64,000 nt of DNA from a virus. Positions 28,585 through 36,479 of the stretch are shown piece by piece; positions within the stretch are counted from its first letter, which is position 1, and every line of letters begins with the position of its first letter. Position numbers and translations under genes: made by a program. The notes under the pieces were generated by a model. That model searched no databases. It was not told the DNA's origin and saw nothing but the letters and a program-made list of their open reading frames with translations. The stretch lies in the IMG/VR virus record IMGVR_UViG_3300023237_000006, positions 47,926 through 111,925 of that record. One strand, 5' to 3'.

Positions 28585-28840
28585 ATGAAATTACTAAAGA
28601 ATTTTAGAATACGGTTTAATTCTGCATTCCCACGCCCCCCGTGCACTTATTGCGGAAATCCTGTTTGGGCTAATTATTCCGAAAGACCTTCTCACCTAAG
28701 ATGTTTTATAGAGGCAGTAGAAACTAAAAAAAAATAATGATGCAGACGAAATCGCAGATCGAAGACAGATTGAGTTATATAAGCAGGCTGTAAGAGAGAT
28801 GTCAGATACTTCTGAAGCTCCTGATATATTTAAATCCTAA
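28585..28840 (+). pseudogene. Small zinc-finger-like protein, frameshifted at an A9 run
   Basis: The first frame (28585-28737) gives 50 residues with CTYCGNPVW...HLRCF, a possible zinc site, and stops right after nine consecutive A (28726-28734). The +1 frame then continues as coding-looking sequence (NDADEIADRRQIELYKQAVR ... EAPDIFKS) to a stop at 28838-28840, 4 nt before the next gene. Removing one A joins them into one protein of about 84 residues. This could be a sequencing error in a homopolymer, a real mutation, or polymerase/ribosome slippage on the A run. Confidence 0.55.
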
Positions 28841-28844
28841 GATA

Positions 28845-29102
28845 ATGAATAATAAGAAATGTTGCCATTGCTCTCAAATAGTAAACAGCGCTCGTATAGA
28901 AGCTGGATATAATTATTGCATTATGTGCGCTGATAGTATACCGAAGGTAAGGGGGGTTATGTGCTATGGTGGTAAGACTGCCGGAGAGATGCAAGTAGTC
29001 ACCCCTGAGCAATTCGCTGATCATCGAAAGTATAACCCCTACGGTAGAAATACTGGGAGAGGTTCTGGAGTTCATAAAGTAATGAACTCATCTAACGTAT
29101 AG
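28845..29102 (+). CDS. Small zinc-finger-like protein (85 aa)
   Basis: 85 residues with two CxxC knuckles: KKCCHCSQIV and YNYCIMCADS, 18 residues apart, which is the spacing of a small treble-clef/DksA-like zinc finger. The second half is basic and Gly-rich (YGRNTGRGSGVHK). It begins 4 nt after the frameshifted gene and is probably cotranscribed with it from the promoter at 28.56 kb. Could bind nucleic acid or RNA polymerase; not established. Confidence 0.65.
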   Translation: MNNKKCCHCSQIVNSARIEAGYNYCIMCADSIPKVRGVMCYGGKTAGEMQVVTPEQFADHRKYNPYGRNTGRGSGVHKVMNSSNV

Positions 29103-29156
29103 TAAATAATGATATTTCTTATTAGTAGCAACCTCAACCGTAATACACTGTTATTG

Positions 29157-29164
29157 ATTAAATA
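29157..29164 (+). promoter_or_regulatory. Late promoter (ATTAAATA)
   Basis: Plus-strand late box with 6-nt spacer ATATTT to the ATG at 29171. Confidence 0.7.
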
Positions 29165-29170
29165 ATATTT

Positions 29171-29854
29171 ATGGATTCAGAGGGAAACGTTCATCTACAA
29201 ACATTTTTTAATCATCACCCTCATCTTGCAACAGAGATTATTGAGAAGTCTGCAACTATGTGGCTGATAGCTGATATTGGAGGCGCAGTATTATGGTCTA
29301 ATGAGATATTTCAAAAGTTTATCGGATATTCTCTCCCAGAATTTACTAGGAAAGATAACCCTGTAACTTGGGAGGATTTTTCATTAAAAGATGAATCATT
29401 AAAAGCTGACATGGAAGCTGCAGCAGCTTGTGTAAGGGGAGATTATAATGAGTATACTATCCGCAAGTTTTATATACCGAAAGCAGCTGCCCCAGTATTT
29501 GTAGAAGTTTTTGTGCGTCGATACCCCCCTGAGGGAAAATATGAGTTTTTTGTAGTAGAAGTTAAGTTGCTAAGAGATGAATATTCAACTATCACCCAAT
29601 CATATGAGCAGTTGAGCCGAGACGTTATGGGTCAGATCGCTATATTGAGCGCTACAATAACTGCTGTTACTGCAAATATAGAGGGACAGATCGAAGAAAT
29701 TAAGTCTAATACTATATCACGTATTATTCAAACAGCAGCAGAAAAGCCTAAATCTACTGCGATACTGCTTATGGTATTAGGTACAGTAATACTAGGCCCT
29801 AGATTTATAGAGCTATTAGCTGCGTTTGCTACTGCAATTCGAAACTTTTTTTAA
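29171..29854 (+). CDS. PAS-domain protein with C-terminal membrane anchor
   Basis: 227 residues. Residues about 25-135 look like a PAS fold: ATMWLIADIGGAVLWSNEIFQKFIGYS, with the conserved xxGxxxxxNxxFxxxxGYS pattern, then a strand pair VFVEVFVRRYPPEGKYEFF. A helical linker (about 140-190) follows, then a hydrophobic stretch ILLMVLGTVILG and a second one, IELLAAFATAIRNFF, at the very end. No kinase, cyclase or output domain is seen. PAS modules sense small ligands, redox state or light; here the output may be protein-protein contact at the membrane. A late promoter with 6-nt spacing drives it. Confidence 0.7.
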   Translation: MDSEGNVHLQTFFNHHPHLATEIIEKSATMWLIADIGGAVLWSNEIFQKFIGYSLPEFTRKDNPVTWEDFSLKDESLKADMEAAAACVRGDYNEYTIRKFYIPKAAAPVFVEVFVRRYPPEGKYEFFVVEVKLLRDEYSTITQSYEQLSRDVMGQIAILSATITAVTANIEGQIEEIKSNTISRIIQTAAEKPKSTAILLMVLGTVILGPRFIELLAAFATAIRNFF

Positions 29855-29856
29855 AC

Positions 29857-30003
29857 ATGAAATACAAAATCCCAAAAATACTATTAAATGTGTCTATTAT
29901 ATTTTTAATTATTATTACATCCCACGAAGTTCTTACTAGTATAGACTATATAATGTCAAAATTTATTGGGATTGTAGTAATACCAATGACTATCGGAAGT
30001 TAA
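29857..30003 (+). CDS. Small membrane protein (48 aa), holin-like size
   Basis: 48 residues beginning MKYKIPKILLNVSIIFLIII. A basic N-terminus is followed by one strong membrane segment and a hydrophobic tail (FIGIVVIPMTIGS). The ATG follows the PAS gene stop by 2 nt, so translation is likely coupled. It could be a holin or a partner of the PAS protein at the membrane; neither is proven. Confidence 0.6.
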   Translation: MKYKIPKILLNVSIIFLIIITSHEVLTSIDYIMSKFIGIVVIPMTIGS

Positions 30004-30041
30004 ATATTATCTGATAATATTTAAAATTTTAGTAGTAATAC

Positions 30042-30049
30042 ATTAAATA
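30042..30049 (+). promoter_or_regulatory. Late promoter (ATTAAATA)
   Basis: Plus-strand late box with spacer CTATAA to the ATG at 30056; ATTAAATACTAT is very close to the full T4 late consensus. Confidence 0.75.
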
Positions 30050-30055
30050 CTATAA

Positions 30056-30529
30056 ATGGACAACGAAACTAATTTAATTTGGGAGTCATATAATAGAGAT
30101 GCACCACATGACGATATTATATCGTTTATTCGTGATAATTCGGAGCGTCGCTCTGACGGAAAGCATAAATTAGGAGAATATTGGATATCTATACAGCCAA
30201 ACTCTAATCAGATAAGAGTTTTGCTCCCACGAGGTGAAGGTAAAGAATTTTATAAGCTATCTGATCCTGCTACATTAGAATTTTTAAAGGGCATCCAGGT
30301 TGATACAGACACACCTGTGAACGAAGATGGAGAAACATTTGAAAGTGCGAGATCTTATGAGGAAGATGAGATAATTGCGAGTGAATTAGTAGCATATGTA
30401 TTATCTATAAGTGATCTGGGACAATTTAAAGCTGATGAAGCGATTAAATCAGCTTTTAATGTATTATTAAACGGTGATGAAAATATTATAGATATTACAG
30501 CTTTTAGGAATGCTCAAGCCGGCAGATAA
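30056..30529 (+). CDS. Candidate capsid internal protein with N-terminal targeting tag (157 aa)
   Basis: 157 residues. The first ten, MDNETNLIWE, are identical to those of the next gene, and the 30 coding bases are identical too. Similarity then falls to a residual S/A-Y/F-N and disappears. The tag ends in I-W-E, matching the (I/L)-x-E cleavage consensus of T4 prohead protease gp21, and T4 internal proteins carry a 10-residue capsid-targeting sequence that gp21 removes after Glu10. The mature part would be an acidic protein with no recognised domain. A late box 6 nt upstream of the ATG fits packaging into the head. Function inferred. Confidence 0.6.
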   Translation: MDNETNLIWESYNRDAPHDDIISFIRDNSERRSDGKHKLGEYWISIQPNSNQIRVLLPRGEGKEFYKLSDPATLEFLKGIQVDTDTPVNEDGETFESARSYEEDEIIASELVAYVLSISDLGQFKADEAIKSAFNVLLNGDENIIDITAFRNAQAGR

Positions 30530-30547
30530 TTAATATAATAAGATTTT

Positions 30548-30555
30548 AATAAATA
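30548..30555 (+). promoter_or_regulatory. Late promoter (AATAAATA)
   Basis: Plus-strand late box with 5-nt spacer CGAAT to the ATG at 30561. Confidence 0.75.
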
Positions 30556-30560
30556 CGAAT

Positions 30561-31151
30561 ATGGACAACGAAACTAATTTAATTTGGGAGGCATTTAATG
30601 GGAGATCAAATGAGGTCTCACTAGCTGATGAAATATATAGTATATTAGAAGATATATTTGTCACCAATGCTGATAGCCCTGGTGATGCATATATCGATGC
30701 TGGTAATGATATTCAGCAGATGCTCAAAAAAGCGATGATATATTCTGATACGCAGACTGTCATTGATATGTACAATGAAAATATAAAGATCGCAGTTGAG
30801 TGGTTTAATCAATCTGGTCTCCCTGGTTCTCCTATAGATCGAGGTAGTGTCTTAGAGCAAGTGTTTGATGATATATATAAAGTAAACAATGAGAATGAAG
30901 AGTCTGATGGAATAGCTACAGGCGCCTTCACAGATTTCTTCGATAAATACTGCGATGAAAACGAAGCTGGGCAATTTGTACCAAAATCCGGAGTTGTTAT
31001 TTCTATTGAGGGATTTGATATTGTTAATATTATATCGTTAAGTGAGAATAAAGATACAGTAACTATTGAGGGTCTATCCGATAGTAAATATTCATATTTG
31101 GAGACTGCAGTTGATGATTTTATAACTCATGCAACAATTATAAGTAATTAG
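30561..31151 (+). CDS. Candidate capsid internal protein with N-terminal targeting tag (196 aa)
   Basis: 196 residues starting with the same ten residues MDNETNLIWE as the preceding gene, then diverging (AFNGRSNE...). The remainder is acidic: helices to about residue 110, then a short beta-containing C-terminal part (VVISIEGFDIVNIISLSEN). No named domain. As for its neighbour, the tag looks like a removable capsid-targeting peptide cleaved after Glu10. Own late promoter 5 nt before the ATG. A bidirectional terminator follows. Confidence 0.6.
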   Translation: MDNETNLIWEAFNGRSNEVSLADEIYSILEDIFVTNADSPGDAYIDAGNDIQQMLKKAMIYSDTQTVIDMYNENIKIAVEWFNQSGLPGSPIDRGSVLEQVFDDIYKVNNENEESDGIATGAFTDFFDKYCDENEAGQFVPKSGVVISIEGFDIVNIISLSENKDTVTIEGLSDSKYSYLETAVDDFITHATIISN

Positions 31152-31192
31152 TTAGGTCTAACGTAGTTATTGCTATCCCTGTCAGGGTGGGG

Positions 31193-31211
31193 ACTACACT
31201 AATGGTGTAGT
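31193..31211 (+). other. Small hairpin upstream of terminator
   Basis: ACTACAC, 5-nt loop, GTGTAGT: a 7-bp hairpin between the end of the tagged protein gene and the terminator. It has no T-run; it could be an RNA-stabilising or processing element. Confidence 0.35.
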
Positions 31212-31230
31212 TAAGCTAAATACACCAAAA

Positions 31231-31254
31231 AAGCTGAGCCTTTCGGCTCAGCTT
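31231..31254. terminator. Bidirectional intrinsic terminator
   Basis: Ten-bp perfect stem AAGCTGAGCC / GGCTCAGCTT with TTTC loop. Six A precede it on the plus strand, giving a U-run on the minus strand, so it best terminates the leftward tail-sheath transcript; it also separates the two convergent operons. Confidence 0.85.
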
Positions 31255-31276
31255 TCCTGTGTATGTCGTAGGTAAG

Positions 31277-33652
31277 TTAGTTAACTAGCTCTTTGAAGTC
31301 TTGATTAGTTCTACTAGCGTAGAAGTTGATTAATACAAACTCTCCCGCTCTCGTCGGTTTGAGATATATATCAATTACAAGTTCATTTTGATCAATGATA
31401 TCAGGGGTGTTATTTCTTTCGTCGCAAACGATGATGTAATCATAAACTCCATCATTGTTCTTAGCTTTCTCGAATAACGGCCTGAGATCATCTACTATTC
31501 TAGTACGTGTAAATACCGTGTTAGGCTCGAACACATAATATCTAGAAGTTACCTTAGTAACTTTCTCCAAATATAAGAATAATCGACGAACATTAATTCT
31601 ATCAAACGCACTCGGCATCTTCTGTAGAGTCTTTTGACCGAATACTGTTATACCCTCCCTGAACAATGTAATAGGGTTCATTGCGAATTTATACAAATCG
31701 TCCCGTTGTTTGAGGTTAGGCGTAATTGCAATATCGTTAACACCCGATACTCTACCGCGTGTAAAGCCTGCAGGAGCTATCCAAGGGTATGTAGTAGTAT
31801 CAGTTTTTGTCATAAGCGACGCAGCAATACCAGAGAACGGTGACCAGAAATCAGTACCGGAAAACTTATCGTTAACCCTTGCCCAGTTAGCATATGTACA
31901 CGTATAAGAGCTATTACTATTATTGAATTGATGCCTCAATGAGCTAAATATATGTTGAGACCAATTTTTATTCGGATTAGATATCGTTTTTGCATTAGTA
32001 CCTTGAATTAAAATATGGCGAATTGGATCAGCAATAAAGAGATGATCTTTCCTTTCAAACTCTGCAAAGTTTTGAAATCTACTGAATATAGTATTATAAT
32101 TACCTCTAAGGTCAGACTCTAGAGCTGGTGTAACATATCCGTTTGTATTTGCAAGAGCTCCCAAACCCTCAGTCAAACCTTCTGATGTTTGTATATCGTC
32201 ATAATAGCTAGTCCGATTTGCACTTGCTACTGCATATATAGTGCCTAGACCAGCCTCGATTGATATATCTATATTATATATTTCATCATTTCTAACTAGA
32301 TCGAGAATACGATCAAGCTTAAGCGGTATACTGCCGAGGCTTTTATCAGAATATGTGTTACTCGAATATGCGCCGATAGGGTATAGATTGTCAGCCGAAC
32401 TATCAGACCCTATATCACTTATACCGAGTGCAGTCTTAAACGCAGCGGCAGTTAGAGCACTATATTCACACCTATACTTTTCACCTCTTGCGGATAATGT
32501 ACTAGTCCCTAAATGAGCTTGGTATGTATCCTCAATAAGATTATTAGTAAACAATCTTACTGCCTTTCTAGGTATGCCATCTGGACTTAACCATGTAGAG
32601 CCACCTCGATTAGTTATATTATCATTAACTAACACCGTAACGTTTCTTGAAGAATTATTGAGTTTAGGCTCAATAAAGAATGTAATAGGATCACCGCCTT
32701 GAGTATCTCCGATTTGCCTATGCGAGTCGAGAGAGCCGACAGCATTATCTTCGAGGTAATAATCTAATTTAATAGTATCTGGATTAAACAGAGATTGTCT
32801 TAATTTAAATACACCTATATTTAGTATATCATCATATGATGATCCCTGTACATCAAACCCAGCTGTACTCTCTAGTACTTGTGAAACAGTACCTTGAGAT
32901 ACTTGTGTGCCACTTAATGTAAAATTAATTCGGCTTTCTGGAAGATTGGTAAAGTTTGAACCATTACCACTAGACGTTGAATCTGTCTGTAGGGTTTTAA
33001 CTTGACGAATTGTATCATTTTCTTCTGCAGGATTTACATTCGTGTTATCTGTAATACCGATATAGTATCCCTCAAATCTATCATTAATAGTAGTGAGGCC
33101 TTTATTGAGTACAACTACACCAGCTCCACCAAAATTACTAACGCTGGAGATGTTACCAGCTGCAGACGCTGTATTCGCCCAAGTAAATCCACTACCATCA
33201 ATAGCTGACAGATATTCAGATTTAGTTAATGCAAAGTGTATAGGTTCGCCGAGTATATACGTTGCAGATGCTGGAGATAAAGCAGTACTAAAGTCGTTAT
33301 ACTTACCGTTACCACTATTAGGCGATACAGTGACTACTGGGTAAACTAATGCCCCATATTGATCTCCAAATCCTTCCCCTAGATCTGGCCCGTAAGGCAT
33401 TCGTGATATATTGACATTCGCGCCAGCCTTTATTAATGGCTCTACACTGTAATATAAATATCGCTCAGCAGGTGTTTGTGGAATTCCATATATTGCCTCG
33501 TACTCTCGCATACTCGTCGGCTTTATTATTTCATCTGTAGGACCCTTAGAGGCAAAACCAGTTGCAAAGACATCAGTCCCAGCAAATGTAGCTAGTCGCG
33601 ACGTGAGGTCAAATTCTCGTATTTCCACCCCAGGGGATTGAATAGTTCTCAT
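31277..33652 (-). CDS. 18: Tail sheath protein gp18
   Basis: 791 residues, somewhat longer than T4 gp18 (659). The N-terminal start SPGVEIREFDLTSRL...TDVFATGFASKGPTDEI and the C-terminal domain (RINVRRLFLYLEKVTKVTSRYY, TRTRIVDDLRPLFEKAKN and PTRAGEFVLINFYAS) are hallmark sheath sequences that form the contractile handshake. The middle insertion domains are variable. Monomers polymerise around the tube and contract during infection. A late box lies 7 nt upstream of the ATG and a strong terminator follows the stop. The tube gene lies upstream on the same strand. Confidence 0.95.
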   Translation of the reverse strand: MRTIQSPGVEIREFDLTSRLATFAGTDVFATGFASKGPTDEIIKPTSMREYEAIYGIPQTPAERYLYYSVEPLIKAGANVNISRMPYGPDLGEGFGDQYGALVYPVVTVSPNSGNGKYNDFSTALSPASATYILGEPIHFALTKSEYLSAIDGSGFTWANTASAAGNISSVSNFGGAGVVVLNKGLTTINDRFEGYYIGITDNTNVNPAEENDTIRQVKTLQTDSTSSGNGSNFTNLPESRINFTLSGTQVSQGTVSQVLESTAGFDVQGSSYDDILNIGVFKLRQSLFNPDTIKLDYYLEDNAVGSLDSHRQIGDTQGGDPITFFIEPKLNNSSRNVTVLVNDNITNRGGSTWLSPDGIPRKAVRLFTNNLIEDTYQAHLGTSTLSARGEKYRCEYSALTAAAFKTALGISDIGSDSSADNLYPIGAYSSNTYSDKSLGSIPLKLDRILDLVRNDEIYNIDISIEAGLGTIYAVASANRTSYYDDIQTSEGLTEGLGALANTNGYVTPALESDLRGNYNTIFSRFQNFAEFERKDHLFIADPIRHILIQGTNAKTISNPNKNWSQHIFSSLRHQFNNSNSSYTCTYANWARVNDKFSGTDFWSPFSGIAASLMTKTDTTTYPWIAPAGFTRGRVSGVNDIAITPNLKQRDDLYKFAMNPITLFREGITVFGQKTLQKMPSAFDRINVRRLFLYLEKVTKVTSRYYVFEPNTVFTRTRIVDDLRPLFEKAKNNDGVYDYIIVCDERNNTPDIIDQNELVIDIYLKPTRAGEFVLINFYASRTNQDFKELVN

Positions 33653-33659
33653 ATACCAA

Positions 33660-33667
33660 TATTTAAT
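33660..33667 (-). promoter_or_regulatory. Late promoter (ATTAAATA)
   Basis: Minus-strand late box, 7 nt before the sheath ATG at 33652. Confidence 0.65.
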
Positions 33668-33712
33668 AAATTTTAGCTATAAAAACCGCATTATTGGTTA
33701 TTTATTTAAATA

Positions 33713-34321
33713 CTATATTAAATCACATAATAGTTGAGAGAATTGGAATGTAAAAGTACAGGAAATTTGAGAGCTCTCCTGCTCATTAAAAGCTATACTA
33801 CCTAGGTTTGTTGGAAAGGCTCTTACATAGGTCCACTTTAATCGAGTCTTATTGAACTCATCTAAACCATAAACTGTAAAATCGGTAGAATAGTCTTCGA
33901 TGCTGATTGATTTTTTACTTAATACTTTCGGTTGATCTGTCAGCTCGCTAAATTGACCATCATTCTCAGATCTCATAAGGTTAATCCATCTATAAATAGC
34001 CCAGTAGTTACTCCACAAACTATCTACATGGAAATTTACCGTAACAGGGTCCCAAGATGGTCTTGCATGAGTAGATACAGGCATATTACCACCCATGTAT
34101 TGCAACTCTACCGACGGCACACTTATAGGCGGTATTACAGTGCCCCATACAGAGAACTGTAAGCTATTTAAATTCATTGTGGCATTATTTCTCTCTATCT
34201 TCGAATCTATCAGCTTTAATGCATGAGGTATATTTAGCACTAAGAGGAATTTATCAATCTGCGCTTTATTAAGTGCAGATGGCATATACTCAATTGAATT
34301 AGGATCTGTTGCACTAGTCAT
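33713..34321 (-). CDS. 19: Tail tube protein gp19
   Basis: 202 residues from the ATG at 34321 (MTSATDPNSIEYMPSALNK). The beta sandwich has the tube-type segments FSVWGTVIPPISVPSVELQY and PVTVNFHVDSLWSNYWAIYRWINLM, followed by TRLKWTYVRAFPTNLGSIAFN, as in T4-like gp19. It builds the inner tube. The start was chosen because a late box ends 5 nt upstream; a longer frame to 34381 would overlap the divergent terminase gene. Next to the sheath, as in T4. Confidence 0.85.
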   Translation of the reverse strand: MTSATDPNSIEYMPSALNKAQIDKFLLVLNIPHALKLIDSKIERNNATMNLNSLQFSVWGTVIPPISVPSVELQYMGGNMPVSTHARPSWDPVTVNFHVDSLWSNYWAIYRWINLMRSENDGQFSELTDQPKVLSKKSISIEDYSTDFTVYGLDEFNKTRLKWTYVRAFPTNLGSIAFNEQESSQISCTFTFQFSQLLCDLI

Positions 34322-34326
34322 AATAA

Positions 34327-34334
34327 TATTTAGA
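34327..34334 (-). promoter_or_regulatory. Late promoter (TCTAAATA)
   Basis: Minus-strand late box with 5-nt spacer TTATT to the tube ATG; divergent from the terminase late box 7 nt away. Confidence 0.75.
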
Positions 34335-34341
34335 CTTATAC

Positions 34342-34349
34342 CATAAATA
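34342..34349 (+). promoter_or_regulatory. Late promoter (CATAAATA)
   Basis: Plus-strand late box, 11 nt before the terminase ATG; the spacer contains AGAG, a weak ribosome-binding site. Confidence 0.65.
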
Positions 34350-34360
34350 AAGAGTATATA

Positions 34361-36043
34361 ATGTCTAAGAAGAGTGACCAATTTTACATGAATAACCCAA
34401 ACCTCCCCAAGCGGGGAGCACAGTTTGAGTACTCACCGGACCAAATTAAGAGATTAAACAAAGCGAAAAATAATATTATATACTTCGCTGAAGAGTTTTT
34501 CTTTATCATCGCTCCAGGATCTGGCCGTTGCAAAATTAAGCTTCATAAATGTCAGAAAAAAGTACTACGAGGGTTTAGAGATAATAGATTTAATATAGTT
34601 TTAGCTTCTCGACAGGTAGGCAAATCGACGATGATGACTATTTATGCATTGTGGGTAGCGTGTTTTAAAGCAGATCAACGAATACTTATCGTAGCTAATA
34701 AAGAGGCTACTGCTATTGAAATTTTTAGACGAGTACGTATGGCTTATGAGGAGCTTCCAAACTGGTTAAAGCCACCAGTTACAGAATATGGCAAAACTTC
34801 TGCAGAGTTTGAAAACGGCTCTAGAATCGGAATTACTACTACTACATCTTCAGCCGGTCGAGGTAGTTCTTGCGACCTTCTAATACTAGATGAGCTCGCT
34901 CACATTGAGAGAAACATGATGAAAGAATTTTGGGCGGCAGTATACCCAATTATTTCTGCCTCTAAAAAATCTCAGATACTAATTGCCTCAACTCCTGCTG
35001 GAACTGATAATCTATTTTATACTCTATGGATTGGCGCTGAAAGGGGAGAAAATGGCTGGACTCCAGCTAAGATTCATTGGAGTGAGATACCAGGGAGAGA
35101 CGCGAAGTGGGCTAAAGAAACTCGAGATTCACTAGAGAGTGAAGATTTATGGCAGCAGGAATTTGAACTCCAATTCCACTCAGCAGGGCAATCTGCAGTA
35201 GACTTTGAACAGTATGAAAGATTAAAACTTAATGCAAGAAAGCCTGAATTTGAGCTATATAACGGAGCATATAAAATATATGCAACACCTGACGAGTCTA
35301 GGGTTTATGTAGCAGGTGTAGATGTAGCTGAAGGAGTTGGTCAGGATTTTTCTATTATACAAGTATTAGATATAACTAATTTACAAGAAATAGAGCAGGT
35401 GGCAGAATATGCTAACAATGGAATATCACCTTATAATTTCAGTACAGAGTTGTTAGAGATTTTAGGAAACTGGGGAAATCCACTAACTCTTATAGAAAGA
35501 AATAATCAAGGCACAGCAGTACTAGAGCGATTATACCATACTGAGAACTACAGTAACATAGTTTCATACGGATCGGGTAAAGCAGCTAGAAGCAATAAGC
35601 AGATAGGAATGGTATCTCATACTAATACAAAATATGCTGCCGTAACTAATATGAGGTATTGGTTTAATGATTTAGAATCTGTAGTGTTACATAGTCTGGA
35701 GACTCTAAAGGAGTTCAAACATTTTGTTAGAAAACCTAATAAGGCTTGGGCTGCAGAGAGGGGATTTCATGATGACCGCATAATGGCGCTTGCCTGGGCA
35801 TTAATGATACTACATGAAGAGATTGTTACAAAATACTTTGAAGTATTAGACCGAGATGATAATGGCCGACCATTGAAGTTAGATCCTCATGATTATGGCC
35901 TGCACAAATTTACAAATCCTTTATCCCAATATGAGGATGCTGCAAAAAATCATGAGCAAATCGGAATGCCCATGATTTTTAATGATACCATGGAGGATAT
36001 AGATATGGAAGATCTTGAATCTTTAGGGTGGACTGCCTTATAG
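34361..36043 (+). CDS. 17: Terminase large subunit gp17
   Basis: 560 residues. Walker A-like SRQVGKST (83-90), Walker B LLILDE (173-178), coupling motif IASTPAGT, then the RNase-H-like nuclease domain with Asp residues in VAGVDVAEGVGQDFS, ERNNQG and the C-terminal HDDRIMALAWAL. It packages DNA into proheads using ATP and cuts headful ends. Length and motifs match T4 gp17 (610). It diverges from the tube gene and its stop overlaps the convergent 125-residue gene by 6 nt. Confidence 0.96.
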   Translation: MSKKSDQFYMNNPNLPKRGAQFEYSPDQIKRLNKAKNNIIYFAEEFFFIIAPGSGRCKIKLHKCQKKVLRGFRDNRFNIVLASRQVGKSTMMTIYALWVACFKADQRILIVANKEATAIEIFRRVRMAYEELPNWLKPPVTEYGKTSAEFENGSRIGITTTTSSAGRGSSCDLLILDELAHIERNMMKEFWAAVYPIISASKKSQILIASTPAGTDNLFYTLWIGAERGENGWTPAKIHWSEIPGRDAKWAKETRDSLESEDLWQQEFELQFHSAGQSAVDFEQYERLKLNARKPEFELYNGAYKIYATPDESRVYVAGVDVAEGVGQDFSIIQVLDITNLQEIEQVAEYANNGISPYNFSTELLEILGNWGNPLTLIERNNQGTAVLERLYHTENYSNIVSYGSGKAARSNKQIGMVSHTNTKYAAVTNMRYWFNDLESVVLHSLETLKEFKHFVRKPNKAWAAERGFHDDRIMALAWALMILHEEIVTKYFEVLDRDDNGRPLKLDPHDYGLHKFTNPLSQYEDAAKNHEQIGMPMIFNDTMEDIDMEDLESLGWTAL

Positions 36044-36415
36044 CATGCCCTGTCTAACTAATCGACGAAGCTCTGGAAAGCTATGATTAGTGGAATTGCT
36101 TGAGAGGTTTTGAGATTTTGTCTCCTGGAATCCGGTAGTTGCAGTAAATAAAGTAACGCTATTATCATCTAATATTATACCCATTTCGGTTGTGTTGTAT
36201 ACTGCATCTACACTAAATTTAATACCTTGAGTGGCACTCAACGTAATCATATCTCCTGACAGCTCCGAATCCTCAACAGCATTAAACGATACTCCCTTAA
36301 TATTCCTCCCATCGATATCACCAGCGCTAATAAATAGTACATGGGTAGATGCCTGCGCGATGAGAGAGTCTGGCTCAGGGAGTATAAGATTTAATGAGTT
36401 GAATGTAAATTCCAT
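36038..36415 (-). CDS. Hypothetical late protein (125 aa)
   Basis: 125 residues, beta-rich (for example HVLFISAGDIDGRNIKGVSF and AVYNTTEMGIILDDNSVTLF), ending in a basic helix FPELRRLVRQ. It may be a small head or tail accessory protein. The minus-strand perfect late box TATAAATA precedes the ATG by 5 nt. It lies alone, convergent with the terminase. Family not recognised. Confidence 0.7.
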   Translation of the reverse strand: MEFTFNSLNLILPEPDSLIAQASTHVLFISAGDIDGRNIKGVSFNAVEDSELSGDMITLSATQGIKFSVDAVYNTTEMGIILDDNSVTLFTATTGFQETKSQNLSSNSTNHSFPELRRLVRQGML

Positions 36416-36420
36416 AATAA

Positions 36421-36428
36421 TATTTATA
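36421..36428 (-). promoter_or_regulatory. Late promoter (TATAAATA)
   Basis: Perfect late consensus on the minus strand with 5-nt spacer TTATT to the ATG at 36415. With T4 geometry, +1 would be the A of the ATG. Confidence 0.8.
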
Positions 36429-36466
36429 GTTAATGTCAGTTTTTATTGGAAATAATACAATAAAAC

Positions 36467-36474
36467 ATTAAATA
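36467..36474 (+). promoter_or_regulatory. Late promoter (ATTAAATA)
   Basis: Plus-strand late box with 5-nt spacer TATAC to the ATG at 36480. Confidence 0.75.
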
Positions 36475-36479
36475 TATAC

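Noticed and set aside
33713-34381. Tube protein start at 34381
   Set aside because: It would overlap the divergent terminase gene and both late promoters; ATG 34321 has the late box at the standard distance.
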